Assembly (NCBI RefSeq): GCF_006094435.1
Contig: NZ_CP034783.1
Location: 6,723,001 to 6,787,000 of the forward strand
Length of the DNA: 64,000 bases
Source: Pseudomonas sp. MPC6
Lineage (GTDB): Bacteria; Pseudomonadota; Gammaproteobacteria; Pseudomonadales; Pseudomonadaceae
Direction of reading: 5' to 3'
Made by a program: the position numbers and the translations under genes. The notes below the pieces were generated by a model, which saw only the letters and a program-made list of their open reading frames with translations, was not told where the DNA came from and ran no database searches. Shown here piece after piece: positions 38,516 through 47,869 of this stretch. Position 1 is the first letter of the stretch, and every line of letters starts with the position of its first letter.

Positions 38516-39598
38516 TTAGATCAAGGTTTTGCCATGGCGTACGAAGGTCGGTTTGACCACTCGAACCGGGTACCACTTGCCACGGATTTCCACTTCAGCG
38601 CGGTCGGCAGTTGCCATTGGCACGCGCGCCAGTGCTATCGACTTGCTTAGCGTAGGAGAGAAACTACCACTGGTGATCTCCCCTTCGCCAACATTGGCGA
38701 TGCGAACCACCTGATGAGCGCGCAAAACCCCACGCTCCTCAAGGACCAGACCGACCAGTTTATGTTGTACCCCACCGGCCCGCTCGGCTTCCAGGGCAGT
38801 GCGACCGATGAACTGACGTGTGGCCGGCTCCCAGGCAATGCTCCAGGCCATGTTGGAGGCCAGCGGTGAAACGTCTTGATGAATGTCCTGACCGTAAAGG
38901 TTCATGCCCGCTTCGACACGCAAGGTGTCCCGTGCGCCGAGGCCGATCGGGGAAATGCCCGCCCCCACCAGATCGTTGAAGAATCCCGGGGCCTGGTCGG
39001 CCGGCAGAATGATTTCCAGACCGTCTTCACCGGTGTAACCGGTGCGCGCGATAAACCAGTCGCCGTCGGGCTGGCCTTCGAAAGGCTTGAGCAGCTGGAT
39101 CAGATTGCCGCGGGACTGAGTCACCAGTTCCGCGATTTTCTGCCGGGCCTGGGGACCTTGAATGGCCAGCATCGCCAACTCCGAGCGCTCATTGAGTTGC
39201 ACGTCGTAGTCGCCGAGGTGGGCCTGCATCCAGGCCAGGTCCTGATTACGGGTGGAGGCGTTGACCACCAGCCGATAATCGTCGTCGAGGCGATAGACGA
39301 TCATGTCGTCGACGATGCCCCCGCGCTCATTGAGCATGGTGCTGTACAAGGCACGGCCAGGGCTGTGCAGACGCTCGACGTCATTGGCCAGCAAATGCTG
39401 GAGCCAGGCCTTCGCCTGGGGGCCGCCGACATCGATCACGGTCATGTGGGATACATCGAAAACCCCGCAATCGCGGCGCACCTGATGGTGCTCCTCGACC
39501 TGCGAGCCGTAATGCAAAGGCATATCCCAACCGCCAAAATCGACCATCTTCGCGCCGAGGGCGAGATGAAGGTCATACAGAGGCGTACGCTGTCCCAT
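38516..39598 (-). CDS. gcvT: Aminomethyltransferase GcvT
   Basis: A 360-residue T-protein of the glycine cleavage system. Family features: [36 protein letters not shown], the folate-binding region [18 protein letters not shown], and [20 protein letters not shown]. It releases ammonia and passes the methylene group to tetrahydrofolate. It is the first gene of gcvT-gcvH, followed by gcvP. GAAGGAGAAACCC precedes the ATG. Confidence 0.97.
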   Translation of the reverse strand: MGQRTPLYDLHLALGAKMVDFGGWDMPLHYGSQVEEHHQVRRDCGVFDVSHMTVIDVGGPQAKAWLQHLLANDVERLHSPGRALYSTMLNERGGIVDDMIVYRLDDDYRLVVNASTRNQDLAWMQAHLGDYDVQLNERSELAMLAIQGPQARQKIAELVTQSRGNLIQLLKPFEGQPDGDWFIARTGYTGEDGLEIILPADQAPGFFNDLVGAGISPIGLGARDTLRVEAGMNLYGQDIHQDVSPLASNMAWSIAWEPATRQFIGRTALEAERAGGVQHKLVGLVLEERGVLRAHQVVRIANVGEGEITSGSFSPTLSKSIALARVPMATADRAEVEIRGKWYPVRVVKPTFVRHGKTLI

Positions 39599-39754
39599 GG
39601 GTTTCTCCTTCCGGGCGTGGCGAAGGTGCGGGCCGGCGCTGCACGGGGTGAACGCCTTGAAATAAAAGGCTTTCAGCCGATTTCAGCTACCAGGTCTGTA
39701 GGACGGACCGCACCGAATGCCGCGCATTGTAGCTTCAAGGTGTAGGACTGGCAC

Positions 39755-41371
39755 CTAGCTGTTTTGATGCGCCGAACGTCTGATCAATCCGATGACCGGT
39801 AACAAGCCGACCAGGACCAGTGTCAGTGCCGGCAACGACGCCCTCGCCCACTCCCCTTCGCTGGTCATTTCGAAGATGCGCACCGCCAGCGTGTCCCAGC
39901 CAAACGGGCGCATCAGCAGGGTCGCAGGCATTTCCTTGAGCACGTCGACGAACACCAGCAACGCGGCGCTCAAGGTGCCAGGCAGCAATAACGGTAGATA
40001 CACTTTGAAAAACAGTCTTGGCCCGCTCACGCCAAGGCTGCGCGCCGCTTCGGGCAAAGATGGCCGTATTCGCGCCAGGCTGCTTTCCAGCGGCCCGTAG
40101 GCGACGGCGATGAACCGCACCAGATAGGCCAGCAATAAGGCCGACAGACTGCCAAGCAGCAAGGGTTTACCGGCGCCACCGAGCCAGTTCGAAAACGGGA
40201 TCACCAGCTCGCGATCCAGGTAACTGAACGCCAGCATGATCGACACGGCCAGCACCGAACCGGGCAAGGCGTAGCCGAGGTTGGCCAGGCTGACACCGGA
40301 ACGTATCGCCCGGGTCGGCGCCAGCCTGCGGGCAAACGCCAGCACCAGGGCAACACCGACGGTGATCAGCGCCGCCATGCCACCCAGGTACAAGGTATGG
40401 ACGATCAGCCCGGCGTAACGCTCATCCAGATCGAAGCGCCCGCGCTGCCAGAACCACACCACCAGTTGCAGCATCGGAATCACGAAGGCACAGGCGAAGA
40501 CCAGGCCGCACCAACTCATGGCGGCCAGCGCTTTGAAGCCATGCAGGTGATACAACGCCTTGATCCGAGGTCGCTCGTTACTCGCCCGATTCGCCCCGCG
40601 GGCGCGACGCTCGCCGTACAACACGACCATCACCACCAGCAACAGCAGGCTGGCCAGTTGCGCGGCAGTCGAGAGGCTGAAGAAGCCGTACCAGGTTTTG
40701 TAGATGGCGGTGGTGAACGTGTCGAAGTTGAACACCGACACGGCGCCGAAATCGGCCAGGGTTTCCATCAGCGCCAATGCCACGCCCGCACCGATGGCTG
40801 GGCGCGCCATCGGCAAGGCCACCCGCCAGAACGCCTGCCACGGCGATTGCCCCAGGACCCGTGCCGCTTCCATCAAGCCTTTGCCCTGGGCCAGGAACGC
40901 GGTCCGCGCCAACAGGTACACATAGGGATAGAAAACCAGCACCAGCACCACAATCACTCCGCCGGTGGAGCGCACTCGCGGCCATCTGATGCCACTGCCG
41001 AACCATTCGCGCAGCAGGGTTTGCACCGGGCCTGCAAAATCCAGCAAACCCACAAAAACGAATGCCAACACATAAGCGGGAATCGCGAACGGCAGCATCA
41101 AGGCCCAGTCCAGCCATCGCCGCCCGGGGAATTCGCAGAGGCTGGTGAGCCAGGCCAGGCTCACACCCAGGACCGTTACGCCGACACCGACGCCGAGGAC
41201 CAATGTCAGGGTGTTGCCGAGCAGGCGCGACATCTGGGTATCCCAGAGGTGGGACCAGATCTGTTGGTCGATGGTTTGCCATGACAACAGCAAGACGCTG
41301 AGGGGCAGCAGGACCAGCGCAGCGATGGCGAAGACCAGGGGATACCAGCGGCGTTGGGCGGGGTGGGCCAA
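39755..41371 (-). CDS. Iron(III) ABC transporter permease (fused two-domain, FbpB/AfuB type)
   Basis: A 538-residue inner-membrane permease that carries two permease halves in one chain, as in ferric-iron importers of the FbpB/SfuB type. There are about twelve hydrophobic segments, with EAA loops LMEAARVLGQSPWQAFWRVA and PEAARSLGVSGPRLFFKVYL. The start is uncertain: a TTG at 41371 gives AHPAQRRWYPLV just before the first membrane segment; the frame is open to another TTG at 41416. The binding-protein gene is 141 bases upstream. No ATPase gene is adjacent. Confidence 0.88.
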   Translation of the reverse strand: MAHPAQRRWYPLVFAIAALVLLPLSVLLLSWQTIDQQIWSHLWDTQMSRLLGNTLTLVLGVGVGVTVLGVSLAWLTSLCEFPGRRWLDWALMLPFAIPAYVLAFVFVGLLDFAGPVQTLLREWFGSGIRWPRVRSTGGVIVVLVLVFYPYVYLLARTAFLAQGKGLMEAARVLGQSPWQAFWRVALPMARPAIGAGVALALMETLADFGAVSVFNFDTFTTAIYKTWYGFFSLSTAAQLASLLLLVVMVVLYGERRARGANRASNERPRIKALYHLHGFKALAAMSWCGLVFACAFVIPMLQLVVWFWQRGRFDLDERYAGLIVHTLYLGGMAALITVGVALVLAFARRLAPTRAIRSGVSLANLGYALPGSVLAVSIMLAFSYLDRELVIPFSNWLGGAGKPLLLGSLSALLLAYLVRFIAVAYGPLESSLARIRPSLPEAARSLGVSGPRLFFKVYLPLLLPGTLSAALLVFVDVLKEMPATLLMRPFGWDTLAVRIFEMTSEGEWARASLPALTLVLVGLLPVIGLIRRSAHQNS

Positions 41372-41415
41372 GGAAGGTCTCTCGCAAGGAAATCGTGAAG
41401 TGTAGGGAAAACGCA

Positions 41416-41500
41416 AAAAGATCGCAGCCTCCGGCGGCTCCTACATTGGGAGGGTGTTCACCCTGTAGGAGCTGCCGAAGGCTGCGATCTTTTGATCTTT
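41416..41500. repeat. Second class of interspersed palindrome (GATCGCAGCCT type)
   Basis: AAAAAGATCGCAGCCTCCGG at the left is opposed by CCGAAGGCTGCGATCTTTTG at the right, with CTCCTACATTG and CTGTAGGAGC inside. The sequence differs from the TTGCTCGC REP class but has the same paired-hairpin design. It lies between the iron-binding protein gene and its permease. Confidence 0.85.
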
Positions 41501-41512
41501 AACGTTAAAAAC

Positions 41513-42517
41513 TCAGTTCCAGCCTGCCCGATCCATCATCCGAATCGCTTCAGCCTGACGCTTGCCGGCAATTTCCACCGGCAAGGTATCGGCGACGAAC
41601 TTGCCCCAGCTCGCCACTTCAGCGGAGGGTTGCACGGCAGGATTGGCCGGGAATTCCTGGTTCACGTCGGCGAAGATCTTCTGCGCTTCAGGCGTGGTCA
41701 TCCACTCGACCAGGGCCTTGGCCGCTTCCGGGTGCGGAGCATGTTTGGTCAGGCCGATGCCCGACAGGTTGACGTGCACGCCACGGTCGCCCTGGTTTGG
41801 CCAGAACAGCTTCACCGCCAGGTCAGGCTTCTGCTTGTGCAGGCGGCCGTAGTAGTAGGTGTTGACGATGCCGACGTCACACTGGCCCGCGTTGATCGCT
41901 TCCAGCACCGCAATGTCATCGGAGAACACGTCGGTGGACAGGTTGTTGACCCAGCCCTTGAGGATCTTCTCGGTTTTTTCGGCACCGTGGACTTCGATCA
42001 TGGTGGCGGTCAGGGACTGGTTGTAGACCTTCTTCGCCGTGCGCAGGCACAGGCGACCTTCCCAATTCTTGTCGGCCAGGCCTTCGTAGGTGGTCAGCTC
42101 GCCGGGCTTCACGCGATCGGTGGAGTAGGCGATGGTCCGCGCCCGCAGGCTCAGGCCGGTCCAGGCATGGGCGGAGGAGCGATACTGCAGCGGGATGTTG
42201 GCGTCGATGGTTTTCGAGGTGAAGGGTTGCAGGATGCCCATCTGCTCGGCCTGCCACAGGTTGCCGGCATCGACGGTCAGCAGCAGGTCGGCGGTGGCGT
42301 TCTCGCCCTCGGCCTTGATCCGCTGCATCAGCGGCGCTTCCTTGTCGGTGATGAACTTCACCTGCACGCCGGTTTTTGCGGTGTACGCATCGAATACCGG
42401 CTTGATCAGCTCATCGATTCGCGAGGAGTAGACCACCACCTCGTCGGCGGCCTGGGCAAGGGTGCTGCCGATCAGGGCCAGGGCCAGTGCGGTCAGTAGA
42501 CGCTTGGGTGCCAACAT
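41513..42517 (-). CDS. Periplasmic iron(III)-binding protein of an ABC importer
   Basis: A 334-residue solute-binding protein with a signal peptide cleaved near [10 protein letters not shown]. The transferrin-like iron site is suggested by NTYYYGRL (Tyr221-Tyr223), a double/triple tyrosine stretch conserved in FbpA/FutA proteins, plus [19 protein letters not shown]. It should deliver Fe3+ to the permease encoded downstream. A weak Fur-like sequence lies upstream (around 42540-42565), but I do not call it. The start ATG follows GAGAGATCGCGCCC. Confidence 0.9.
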   Translation of the reverse strand: MLAPKRLLTALALALIGSTLAQAADEVVVYSSRIDELIKPVFDAYTAKTGVQVKFITDKEAPLMQRIKAEGENATADLLLTVDAGNLWQAEQMGILQPFTSKTIDANIPLQYRSSAHAWTGLSLRARTIAYSTDRVKPGELTTYEGLADKNWEGRLCLRTAKKVYNQSLTATMIEVHGAEKTEKILKGWVNNLSTDVFSDDIAVLEAINAGQCDVGIVNTYYYGRLHKQKPDLAVKLFWPNQGDRGVHVNLSGIGLTKHAPHPEAAKALVEWMTTPEAQKIFADVNQEFPANPAVQPSAEVASWGKFVADTLPVEIAGKRQAEAIRMMDRAGWN

Positions 42518-42673
42518 GGGCGCGATCTCTCGATTGAAAAAATGAGTCTAAATGATAAGGACACACATTTGCCTTCTCAATCGAACAGTTGGTAGAGGAG
42601 TTACCAGATGTTGCACAGTTTGAAATGTGTGGTGGATGTGCCCGCGAAGGGGCCATCAGCATCGATTAAGATG

Positions 42674-43897
42674 TCAGGCCTTGGCCAGCGCCGGCAGATC
42701 CCCAATCAACCCCAATGCCTCACGCACAAACAACGCCTTGGCCTCCGGCATCTGATCAACCATTTTCAACCCGGCATTACGCAACCAGCGCACCGGCAGC
42801 GGGTCAGCCTGGAATAACCGTTCAAAGCCTTCCATCGCCGCCATCAACGCCAGGTTATGCGGCATGCGCCGACGCTCGTAACGACTGAGCACTTTCACAT
42901 CCGCCAATCGCTCGCCACGGCCAGCCGCCTGCAACAGCACCTCGGCCAGCACGGCGGCATCGAGGAAACCGAGGTTCACCCCCTGCCCGGCCAAAGGATG
43001 AATGGTGTGAGCCGCATCGCCGATCAACGCCAGGCCTTCAGCCACGTAGCGCTTGGCATGGCGCTGACGCAGCGGCACGCACAGGCGCGGATCGGCGCTG
43101 AGCACGGTACCCAGCCGACCTTCGAAGGCGCGCTCCAGTTCCTTGCAGAAACCGGCGTCGTCCAGCGCCATCAGGCGTTCTGCTTCGCTCGGCGTGGTCG
43201 ACCAGACGATCGAACACCAGTCCTGCCGGCCGTCACGCTCCAGCGGCAGAAAGGCCAATGGACCGTCATCGGTGAAACGCTGCCAGGCGGTCATTCGATG
43301 AGGTTCGGTGCTGCGCACGCTGGTCACGATCGCGTGGTGCAGGTAATCCCACTCACGGGTCGCCAAGCCGGCCAGGCGCCGCACTGCCGAGTTGGCACCA
43401 TCGGCGGCAATGACCAACGGCGCGCGCAAGGTGCGGCCATCGGCCAGGGTCAGCAGCCAGTCGTCGCCGGAGCGGCGCATCTGCTCCAGACGCGCATTGG
43501 CCAGCATCCCCAGATCGCAGTCGTGCAAACGGTCGAGCAAGGCATCCTGCACCACGCGGTTCTCGACGATATGCCCGAGTACCTCGGCATGCACGCTGGT
43601 CGCCGAGAAATGGATCTGTCCGGTACCGCTGCCGTCCCAGACATGCATATCGGTGTAGGGACTGCTGCGCCGATCGACGATGCCATCCCAGACGCCCAGG
43701 CGATCGAGAATCCGCTGGCTGGCGATCGACAGCGCACTCACCCGCGGCTCGAACGGAGCCTGTGCGTCAAAGGGTTTGACGGTCATCGGGCTGCCATCCA
43801 GCAGCAAGACTTCCAGCCCGCTGTCCTGCAACGCCAGCGCCAGGGCGCTGCCGACCATTCCGGCCCCGACAATCAGCAGATCTGCGCGCATTTCCAT
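42674..43897 (-). CDS. ubiI: UbiH/UbiI-family FAD monooxygenase, probably UbiI
   Basis: A 407-residue flavin hydroxylase of ubiquinone synthesis. The FAD-binding motif GAGMVGSALALALQ is at residue 11, the mid DG motif is VIAADGANSAVRRL, and the second FAD motif is LALIGDAAHTIHPLAGQGVN. It adds a hydroxyl group to the ubiquinone ring precursor. I assign UbiI rather than UbiH from position: in P. aeruginosa the gene in this place (PA5221) acts as UbiI and PA5223 as UbiH; this is recalled knowledge. It starts four bases after the stop of the remnant frame at 43901. Confidence 0.85.
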   Translation of the reverse strand: MEMRADLLIVGAGMVGSALALALQDSGLEVLLLDGSPMTVKPFDAQAPFEPRVSALSIASQRILDRLGVWDGIVDRRSSPYTDMHVWDGSGTGQIHFSATSVHAEVLGHIVENRVVQDALLDRLHDCDLGMLANARLEQMRRSGDDWLLTLADGRTLRAPLVIAADGANSAVRRLAGLATREWDYLHHAIVTSVRSTEPHRMTAWQRFTDDGPLAFLPLERDGRQDWCSIVWSTTPSEAERLMALDDAGFCKELERAFEGRLGTVLSADPRLCVPLRQRHAKRYVAEGLALIGDAAHTIHPLAGQGVNLGFLDAAVLAEVLLQAAGRGERLADVKVLSRYERRRMPHNLALMAAMEGFERLFQADPLPVRWLRNAGLKMVDQMPEAKALFVREALGLIGDLPALAKA

Positions 43898-43900
43898 GCT

Positions 43901-44008
43901 TTAAGCCTGTCTCGCTTGCGGCTTGAGCCGCACGTAAAGGGTTTTCTCGGCCCGCGCCACCAGAGTGCCGCAGCCGTCGTGAATATCGAGTTGCAACTGC
44001 TTAAACAT
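43901..44008 (-). pseudogene. Remnant of a hotdog-thioesterase-like gene between ubiH and ubiI
   Basis: A 35-codon frame starting at an ATG that overlaps the ubiH stop (GATGTTTAAG) and ending four bases before ubiI. Its product, MFKQLQLDIHDGCGTLVARA then EKTLYVRLKP, looks like the last two strands of a DUF4442/YiiD-C type hotdog domain, which normally ends in a pattern like VDI-DE-GE-VARV-KTLYVR. The rest of the domain (about 110 residues) is missing. P. aeruginosa has a gene between these two hydroxylases (PA5222), so an internal deletion is likely. Family assignment from such a short piece is tentative. Confidence 0.5.
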
Positions 44009-45188
44009 CGGGGCGCGTACCCAGCCCCATGGCCTGCCGCGCGAACCAGCGCTTGGCCGGTGGCAGCAGATCGAGACCGAGCAGGCCGATATTGCGGCCC
44101 AGGGAAACCAGCGGCTGGGTGCTGCCGAACAGGCGGGTGACCTGATCGGAGAAGCCCACGGTCAGGCTCTGATCCAGACGCTGGCGTTCGCGGTAGGCTT
44201 GCAGGGTGGCGAAGTCGCCGGGCGGGTTTTCGCTGCCCAGCAGCGCATCGGCCAATGCCTGGGCATCGCGCAGGGACAAATTGAAACCTTGCCCTGCGAT
44301 CGGGTGCAGGCTGTGAGCGGCATTGCCCAGAATCGCCAGATGCGGACGCACCTGCTCTTCGGCCTCGATCAAAGACAGCGGATACAGATGCCGTACCCCG
44401 ACCTGCTTCAAGGTCCCGAGACGATAACCGAACACACCCTGCAACTCGCTGAGGAAACTTCGCTCATCAAGCGCCGCCAGCCGTTGCGCGTCCATGCCCA
44501 GACGGGTCCAGATCAACGCGCAGCGGTTGTCCGGCAATGGCAACAACGCCATCGGCCCCTCATCGGTGAAGCGCTCGAAGGCCGTGCCGTTGTGCGCTTC
44601 ACTCGGCGTGACGTTGGCGATCAGCGCGCTCTGGTGATAGGGACGGGTCTTGATGCCGATGCCCAATTGCTCGCGCAGACCGGAACGGCCGCCATCAGCG
44701 AGCACCGCAAGGTCGCATTCCAGGGTGGTTTCATCGTTGAGGACCAGGCGGTAGCCATCGGTCAACGGCTCCATGCGCGTGACCTCCGCCGGACACCGCC
44801 AGCTGATCACGTCCTTGTCCAGGCCTTGCCAGAGGCATTGGCCGAGCCAGGCGTTTTCCACCACATAGCCCAGCGCCGGTACGCCCTCTTCCATCGCCGA
44901 CAGGCGCGCGGTGGAGAAACGTCCACGGTCGGAGACGTGGATCTGCTTGATCGGCTCGGCCCGACGGGAAATTTCCTGCCACGCGCCCAGCCGTTGATAA
45001 ATCTGCCGAGCGCCGTACGACAGCGCCGAAGAACGCGCATCGTAGCTCGGCTGGTAGGTGTCGCCCGGAGCAAAGGGTTCGATCAGCACGATCTTCCAGC
45101 CACGGGCCTTGGCCCCGGCCTGCAAGGCCAACGCCAGGCTGGCGCCGACCAGGCCGCCACCGATGATTGCCAGATTGACTCGACTCAT
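44001..45188 (-). CDS. ubiH: Ubiquinone biosynthesis hydroxylase UbiH
   Basis: A 395-residue FAD monooxygenase. The N-terminal dinucleotide motif is IIGGGLVGASLALALQ, the DG motif is VLADGGRSGLREQL, and the second FAD motif is LAILGNAAHSLHPIAGQGFN. It is paralogous to the UbiI gene downstream. Its start overlaps the end of pepP by four bases, forming the conserved ygfB-pepP-ubiH-ubiI operon. Expected to act in the soluble Ubi complex. Confidence 0.94.
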   Translation of the reverse strand: MSRVNLAIIGGGLVGASLALALQAGAKARGWKIVLIEPFAPGDTYQPSYDARSSALSYGARQIYQRLGAWQEISRRAEPIKQIHVSDRGRFSTARLSAMEEGVPALGYVVENAWLGQCLWQGLDKDVISWRCPAEVTRMEPLTDGYRLVLNDETTLECDLAVLADGGRSGLREQLGIGIKTRPYHQSALIANVTPSEAHNGTAFERFTDEGPMALLPLPDNRCALIWTRLGMDAQRLAALDERSFLSELQGVFGYRLGTLKQVGVRHLYPLSLIEAEEQVRPHLAILGNAAHSLHPIAGQGFNLSLRDAQALADALLGSENPPGDFATLQAYRERQRLDQSLTVGFSDQVTRLFGSTQPLVSLGRNIGLLGLDLLPPAKRWFARQAMGLGTRPDV

Positions 45189-46519
45189 GCCGCTTGTGTC
45201 CGCGCGGCGGCCATCAAGGCCTCGATCTCGGCGACCGTTTTCGGCACGCCATGGGTCAGGATTTCACAGCCGGTTTTGGTGACCACTACATCGTCCTCGA
45301 TGCGCACGCCAATGCCGCGCCATTTTTTCGCTACGTTCTGGTTGTCCGGGGCAATGTAGATGCCCGGTTCCACGGTCAGCGCCATGCCGACTTCCAGCAC
45401 GCGCCATTCGCCGCCGACCTTGTACTCGCCGACGTCGTGCACATCCATGCCCAACCAGTGACCGGCGCGGTGCATGTAAAACGCCTTATGGGCTTCGCCG
45501 GCGATCAATTCATCGACGTCACCTTGCAACAGGCCCAGCTTCACCAACCCGGCGGTAATTACCCGCACCGTGGCTTCGTGAGCCTGGTTCCAGTGTTTGT
45601 CCGGGGCGATCTCGGCAAAGGCGGCTTCCTGAGCCGCCAGCACCAACTCGTAGATCGCCTTCTGCTCGGGTGAATACTTGCCGTTGACCGGCCAGGTGCG
45701 GGTGATGTCGCTGGCGTAGCAATCGATCTCGCAGCCGGCATCGATCAGCACCAGGTCACCGTCCTTGAGCACCGCATCATTCTGCTGGTAATGCAGGATG
45801 CAACTGTTGCGCCCCGAGGCGACGATCGAACCGTAGGCCGGCATTTTCGCCCCGCCCTTGCGGAACTCGTAATCAAGCTCGGCTTCGAGGCTGAACTCAT
45901 GCAGCCCGGCCCGGCTGGCCTGCATCGCGCGGATGTGGGCCTGGCCGGAAATTCGAGCGGCCTCGCGCATCACCTTCACTTCTGCCGCCGATTTATACAG
46001 GCGCATGTCGTGCAGCAGATGATCCAGGGCAACGAATTCGTTCGGCGGCTGGGCGCCGAGGTGCGCTTTAGAGCGGATCACGTTGATCCAGTCCATCAGG
46101 TGCCGATCGAATTCCGGGTTGCTGCCCATGGCCGAATACACCCGGTCGCGCCCTTCGATCAGGCCCGGCAGAATGTCGTCGATGTCGGTGATGGGAAAGG
46201 CGTCGTCGGCGCCGAAGTCGCGGATCGCGCCTTCCTGGCCGGCACGCAGGCCGTCCCACAACTCTCGTTCGGCATTGCGTTCACGGCAGAACAACACGTA
46301 TTCGCCATGTTCGCGACCGGGCATCAGCACAATGACGGCCTGCGGCTCGGGGAAACCGCTGAGGTACTGGAAATCGCTGTCCTGACGGTAGACGTGCTCG
46401 ACGTCGCGGTTGCGGATGGCTACCGCGGCGGCGGGCAGGATGGCGATGCTGTTGGGTACCATCTGCGCCATCAGGGCCTTGCGGCGACGGCTGTATTCCG
46501 ATTTCGGGATATGAATCAT
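45185..46519 (-). CDS. pepP: Xaa-Pro aminopeptidase PepP
   Basis: A 444-residue M24B metallopeptidase, the usual PepP length. An N-terminal AMP-N domain (MIHIPKSEYSRRRKALMAQM) is followed by the pita-bread catalytic domain. Metal ligands are visible in VLIDAGCEIDCYASDITRTW (two Asp), HRAGHWLGMDVHDVGEY (His), LTVEPGIYIAP (Glu) and GIGVRIEDDVVVT (Glu). It removes N-terminal residues next to proline. It lies between ygfB (27 bases upstream) and ubiH (overlap of four bases). Confidence 0.95.
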   Translation of the reverse strand: MIHIPKSEYSRRRKALMAQMVPNSIAILPAAAVAIRNRDVEHVYRQDSDFQYLSGFPEPQAVIVLMPGREHGEYVLFCRERNAERELWDGLRAGQEGAIRDFGADDAFPITDIDDILPGLIEGRDRVYSAMGSNPEFDRHLMDWINVIRSKAHLGAQPPNEFVALDHLLHDMRLYKSAAEVKVMREAARISGQAHIRAMQASRAGLHEFSLEAELDYEFRKGGAKMPAYGSIVASGRNSCILHYQQNDAVLKDGDLVLIDAGCEIDCYASDITRTWPVNGKYSPEQKAIYELVLAAQEAAFAEIAPDKHWNQAHEATVRVITAGLVKLGLLQGDVDELIAGEAHKAFYMHRAGHWLGMDVHDVGEYKVGGEWRVLEVGMALTVEPGIYIAPDNQNVAKKWRGIGVRIEDDVVVTKTGCEILTHGVPKTVAEIEALMAAARTQAA

Positions 46520-46546
46520 GGGCAGATGGCTATTCCTGGCTCGCGA

Positions 46547-47104
46547 TTAGTGCAACGACGGTTTGGCGGCAGCCGGTGCGTCCGGCTTTTTGGTCTCGGT
46601 GAACAGCAGCAGCGGCGCGACGCGCAGGTATTCCATGACTTCCATGTAATCGCTCTCGCCGTCGTCGGACTCTTCCAGGGCGTCTTGCACCTGGGCGATG
46701 GCCGCCAGATCCTGCAGCACTTCGGTGGCTTCAGGGCTCAGGGCGTTGTCGCGATAGGTCAGACCGAAGCCGGTCAGGAAGCCCTGGCACCATTGGCCCA
46801 GTGCGGCCGCACGCTCGGTGAGCGGGGCGTCGTCGGACGGCAGCAGCAGGACAACGGTCATGTCGTCGCTGGTCAGCTCGCCCTTGACCATCTCTTGCAG
46901 GCCGATCAAGGCATTGCGAACGTTGTCTTGCGGTTCGCCTTCGAGCAACTCGGCGGCATCGGCCAACCAGCTGTCGGCTTCGAACCCGGCACCGCCGCAA
47001 CTGCGGCCGAGCAGCAGGCCATGCAATTCGGCAGGCGAGGCAGGATGGCCGCTGGTTGACAGCAGTGTGGCGAAGGCTTGGTACGGAGAATTCTGAATGG
47101 GCAT
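46547..47104 (-). CDS. ygfB: YgfB/YecA (UPF0149) family protein
   Basis: A 185-residue acidic protein of the UPF0149 family. Conserved parts are [36 protein letters not shown] and [15 protein letters not shown]. It starts the pepP-ubiH-ubiI cluster. In P. aeruginosa the homologue modulates a regulator of peptidoglycan recycling and so beta-lactam resistance; whether that holds here is unknown. Divergent from the zapB-like/zapA pair, with a REP element between. Confidence 0.92.
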   Translation of the reverse strand: MPIQNSPYQAFATLLSTSGHPASPAELHGLLLGRSCGGAGFEADSWLADAAELLEGEPQDNVRNALIGLQEMVKGELTSDDMTVVLLLPSDDAPLTERAAALGQWCQGFLTGFGLTYRDNALSPEATEVLQDLAAIAQVQDALEESDDGESDYMEVMEYLRVAPLLLFTETKKPDAPAAAKPSLH

Positions 47105-47168
47105 GGGCAGCTAGGCGCCAGACGGCGCTATGTCTAGAATGAAGGCCTTGTATCCTACATCGACTACC

Positions 47169-47286
47169 CCTGTAGGAGCGAGCTTGCTCGCGAAGGTCGC
47201 CAACGATAACGCTGGGTACCTGACACCCCGCGGCGTTTTCGGACTCATCGTCGGATCGCCGCCCGGAGCAAGCTCGCTTCTGCAAG
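47169..47286. repeat. REP pair with the CCTGACACCCCGCGG spacer, degenerate right arm
   Basis: The left arm GTAGGAGCGAGCTTGCTCGC is intact. The spacer GGTCGCCAACGATAACGC then CCTGACACCCCGCGGCGTTT matches those at 10436 and 37914. The right arm has decayed to CGGAGCAAGCTCGCTTCTGC with an insertion. Confidence 0.88.
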
Positions 47287-47313
47287 CCCCACACCCATCA
47301 GACAGTGAAGACA

Positions 47314-47523
47314 ATGGAAGACAACGACCTGCAAGCGCTGATGGCCAGGCTCGAGCTGCTAATTAGCCGAGTCGAGCAACTAAAGAGGCAAAACGGACTC
47401 CTATTAGCTCAGGAAAAGACCTGGCGCGAGGAACGCGCGCACCTCATTGAAAAAAATGAAATCGCCCGGCGTAAGGTCGAATCGATGATTTCGCGCCTCA
47501 AGGCCCTGGAGCAAGACTCATGA
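47314..47523 (+). CDS. Small coiled-coil protein, ZapB-like (TIGR02449 family)
   Basis: A 69-residue protein that is almost entirely a coiled coil: LQALMARLELLISRVEQLKR, QNGLLLAQEKTWREERAHLI, ARRKVESMISRLKALEQ. This matches the TIGR02449 group found just before zapA. I prefer the ATG at 47314 (MEDNDLQ); a GTG at 47305 is in frame. The end overlaps the zapA start by four bases, so co-translation is likely. The role is probably in cell division together with ZapA, by analogy with ZapB. Confidence 0.85.
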   Translation: MEDNDLQALMARLELLISRVEQLKRQNGLLLAQEKTWREERAHLIEKNEIARRKVESMISRLKALEQDS

Positions 47524-47837
47524 GTTCAAGCAATAGCGTTACCGTGCAAATCCTCGATAAAGAATATTCGATCATTTGCCCCCAGGAAGAGCGCAGCAAC
47601 CTGGTGAGCGCCGCCCGCTACCTGGACGGCAAGATGCGCGAAATCCGCAGCAGCGGCAAAGTCATCGGCGCCGATCGCATCGCCGTGATGGCCGCGCTGA
47701 ACATCACCCACGATCTCCTGCACAAGGAAGAACGACCGGATGTGCAGGCCAGCGGCTCGACCCGGGAGCAGGTTCGCGACCTGCTGGATCGTGTCGATCT
47801 GGTGCTCGCCACCGATCCGGATGTCACCAAGGGCTGA
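47520..47837 (+). CDS. zapA: Cell division protein ZapA
   Basis: A 105-residue ZapA. The N-terminal globular part is VTVQILDKEYSIICPQEERS then LVSAARYLDGKMREIR, followed by the C-terminal coiled-coil part RIAVMAALNITHDLLHKE. It cross-links FtsZ protofilaments at the division site. It overlaps the small coiled-coil gene upstream by four bases. The 6S RNA gene begins about 33 bases after its stop, the conserved gamma-proteobacterial arrangement zapA-ssrS-ygfA. Confidence 0.95.
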   Translation: MSSSNSVTVQILDKEYSIICPQEERSNLVSAARYLDGKMREIRSSGKVIGADRIAVMAALNITHDLLHKEERPDVQASGSTREQVRDLLDRVDLVLATDPDVTKG

Positions 47838-47856
47838 TTCGTCTCACCGCTTGAGG

Positions 47857-47862
47857 TATACT
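47857..47862 (+). promoter_or_regulatory. -10 element of the 6S RNA gene
   Basis: TATACT lies eight bases before the expected 5' end of 6S RNA (near 47870). The -35 region is not strongly consensus. Confidence 0.6.
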
Positions 47863-47869
47863 CGCATCA

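Noticed and set aside
39599..39754. Possible glycine riboswitch before gcvT
   Set aside because: I looked for the paired glycine aptamer signatures in the 156-base leader and did not find them. In Pseudomonas the riboswitch usually precedes the other gcv operon (gcvH2-gcvP2).
42518..42600. Fur box before the iron-binding protein gene
   Set aside because: Only a partial match (AATGATAA with poor flanking hexamers) was visible. Iron control is plausible for this gene but the site is too weak to call.
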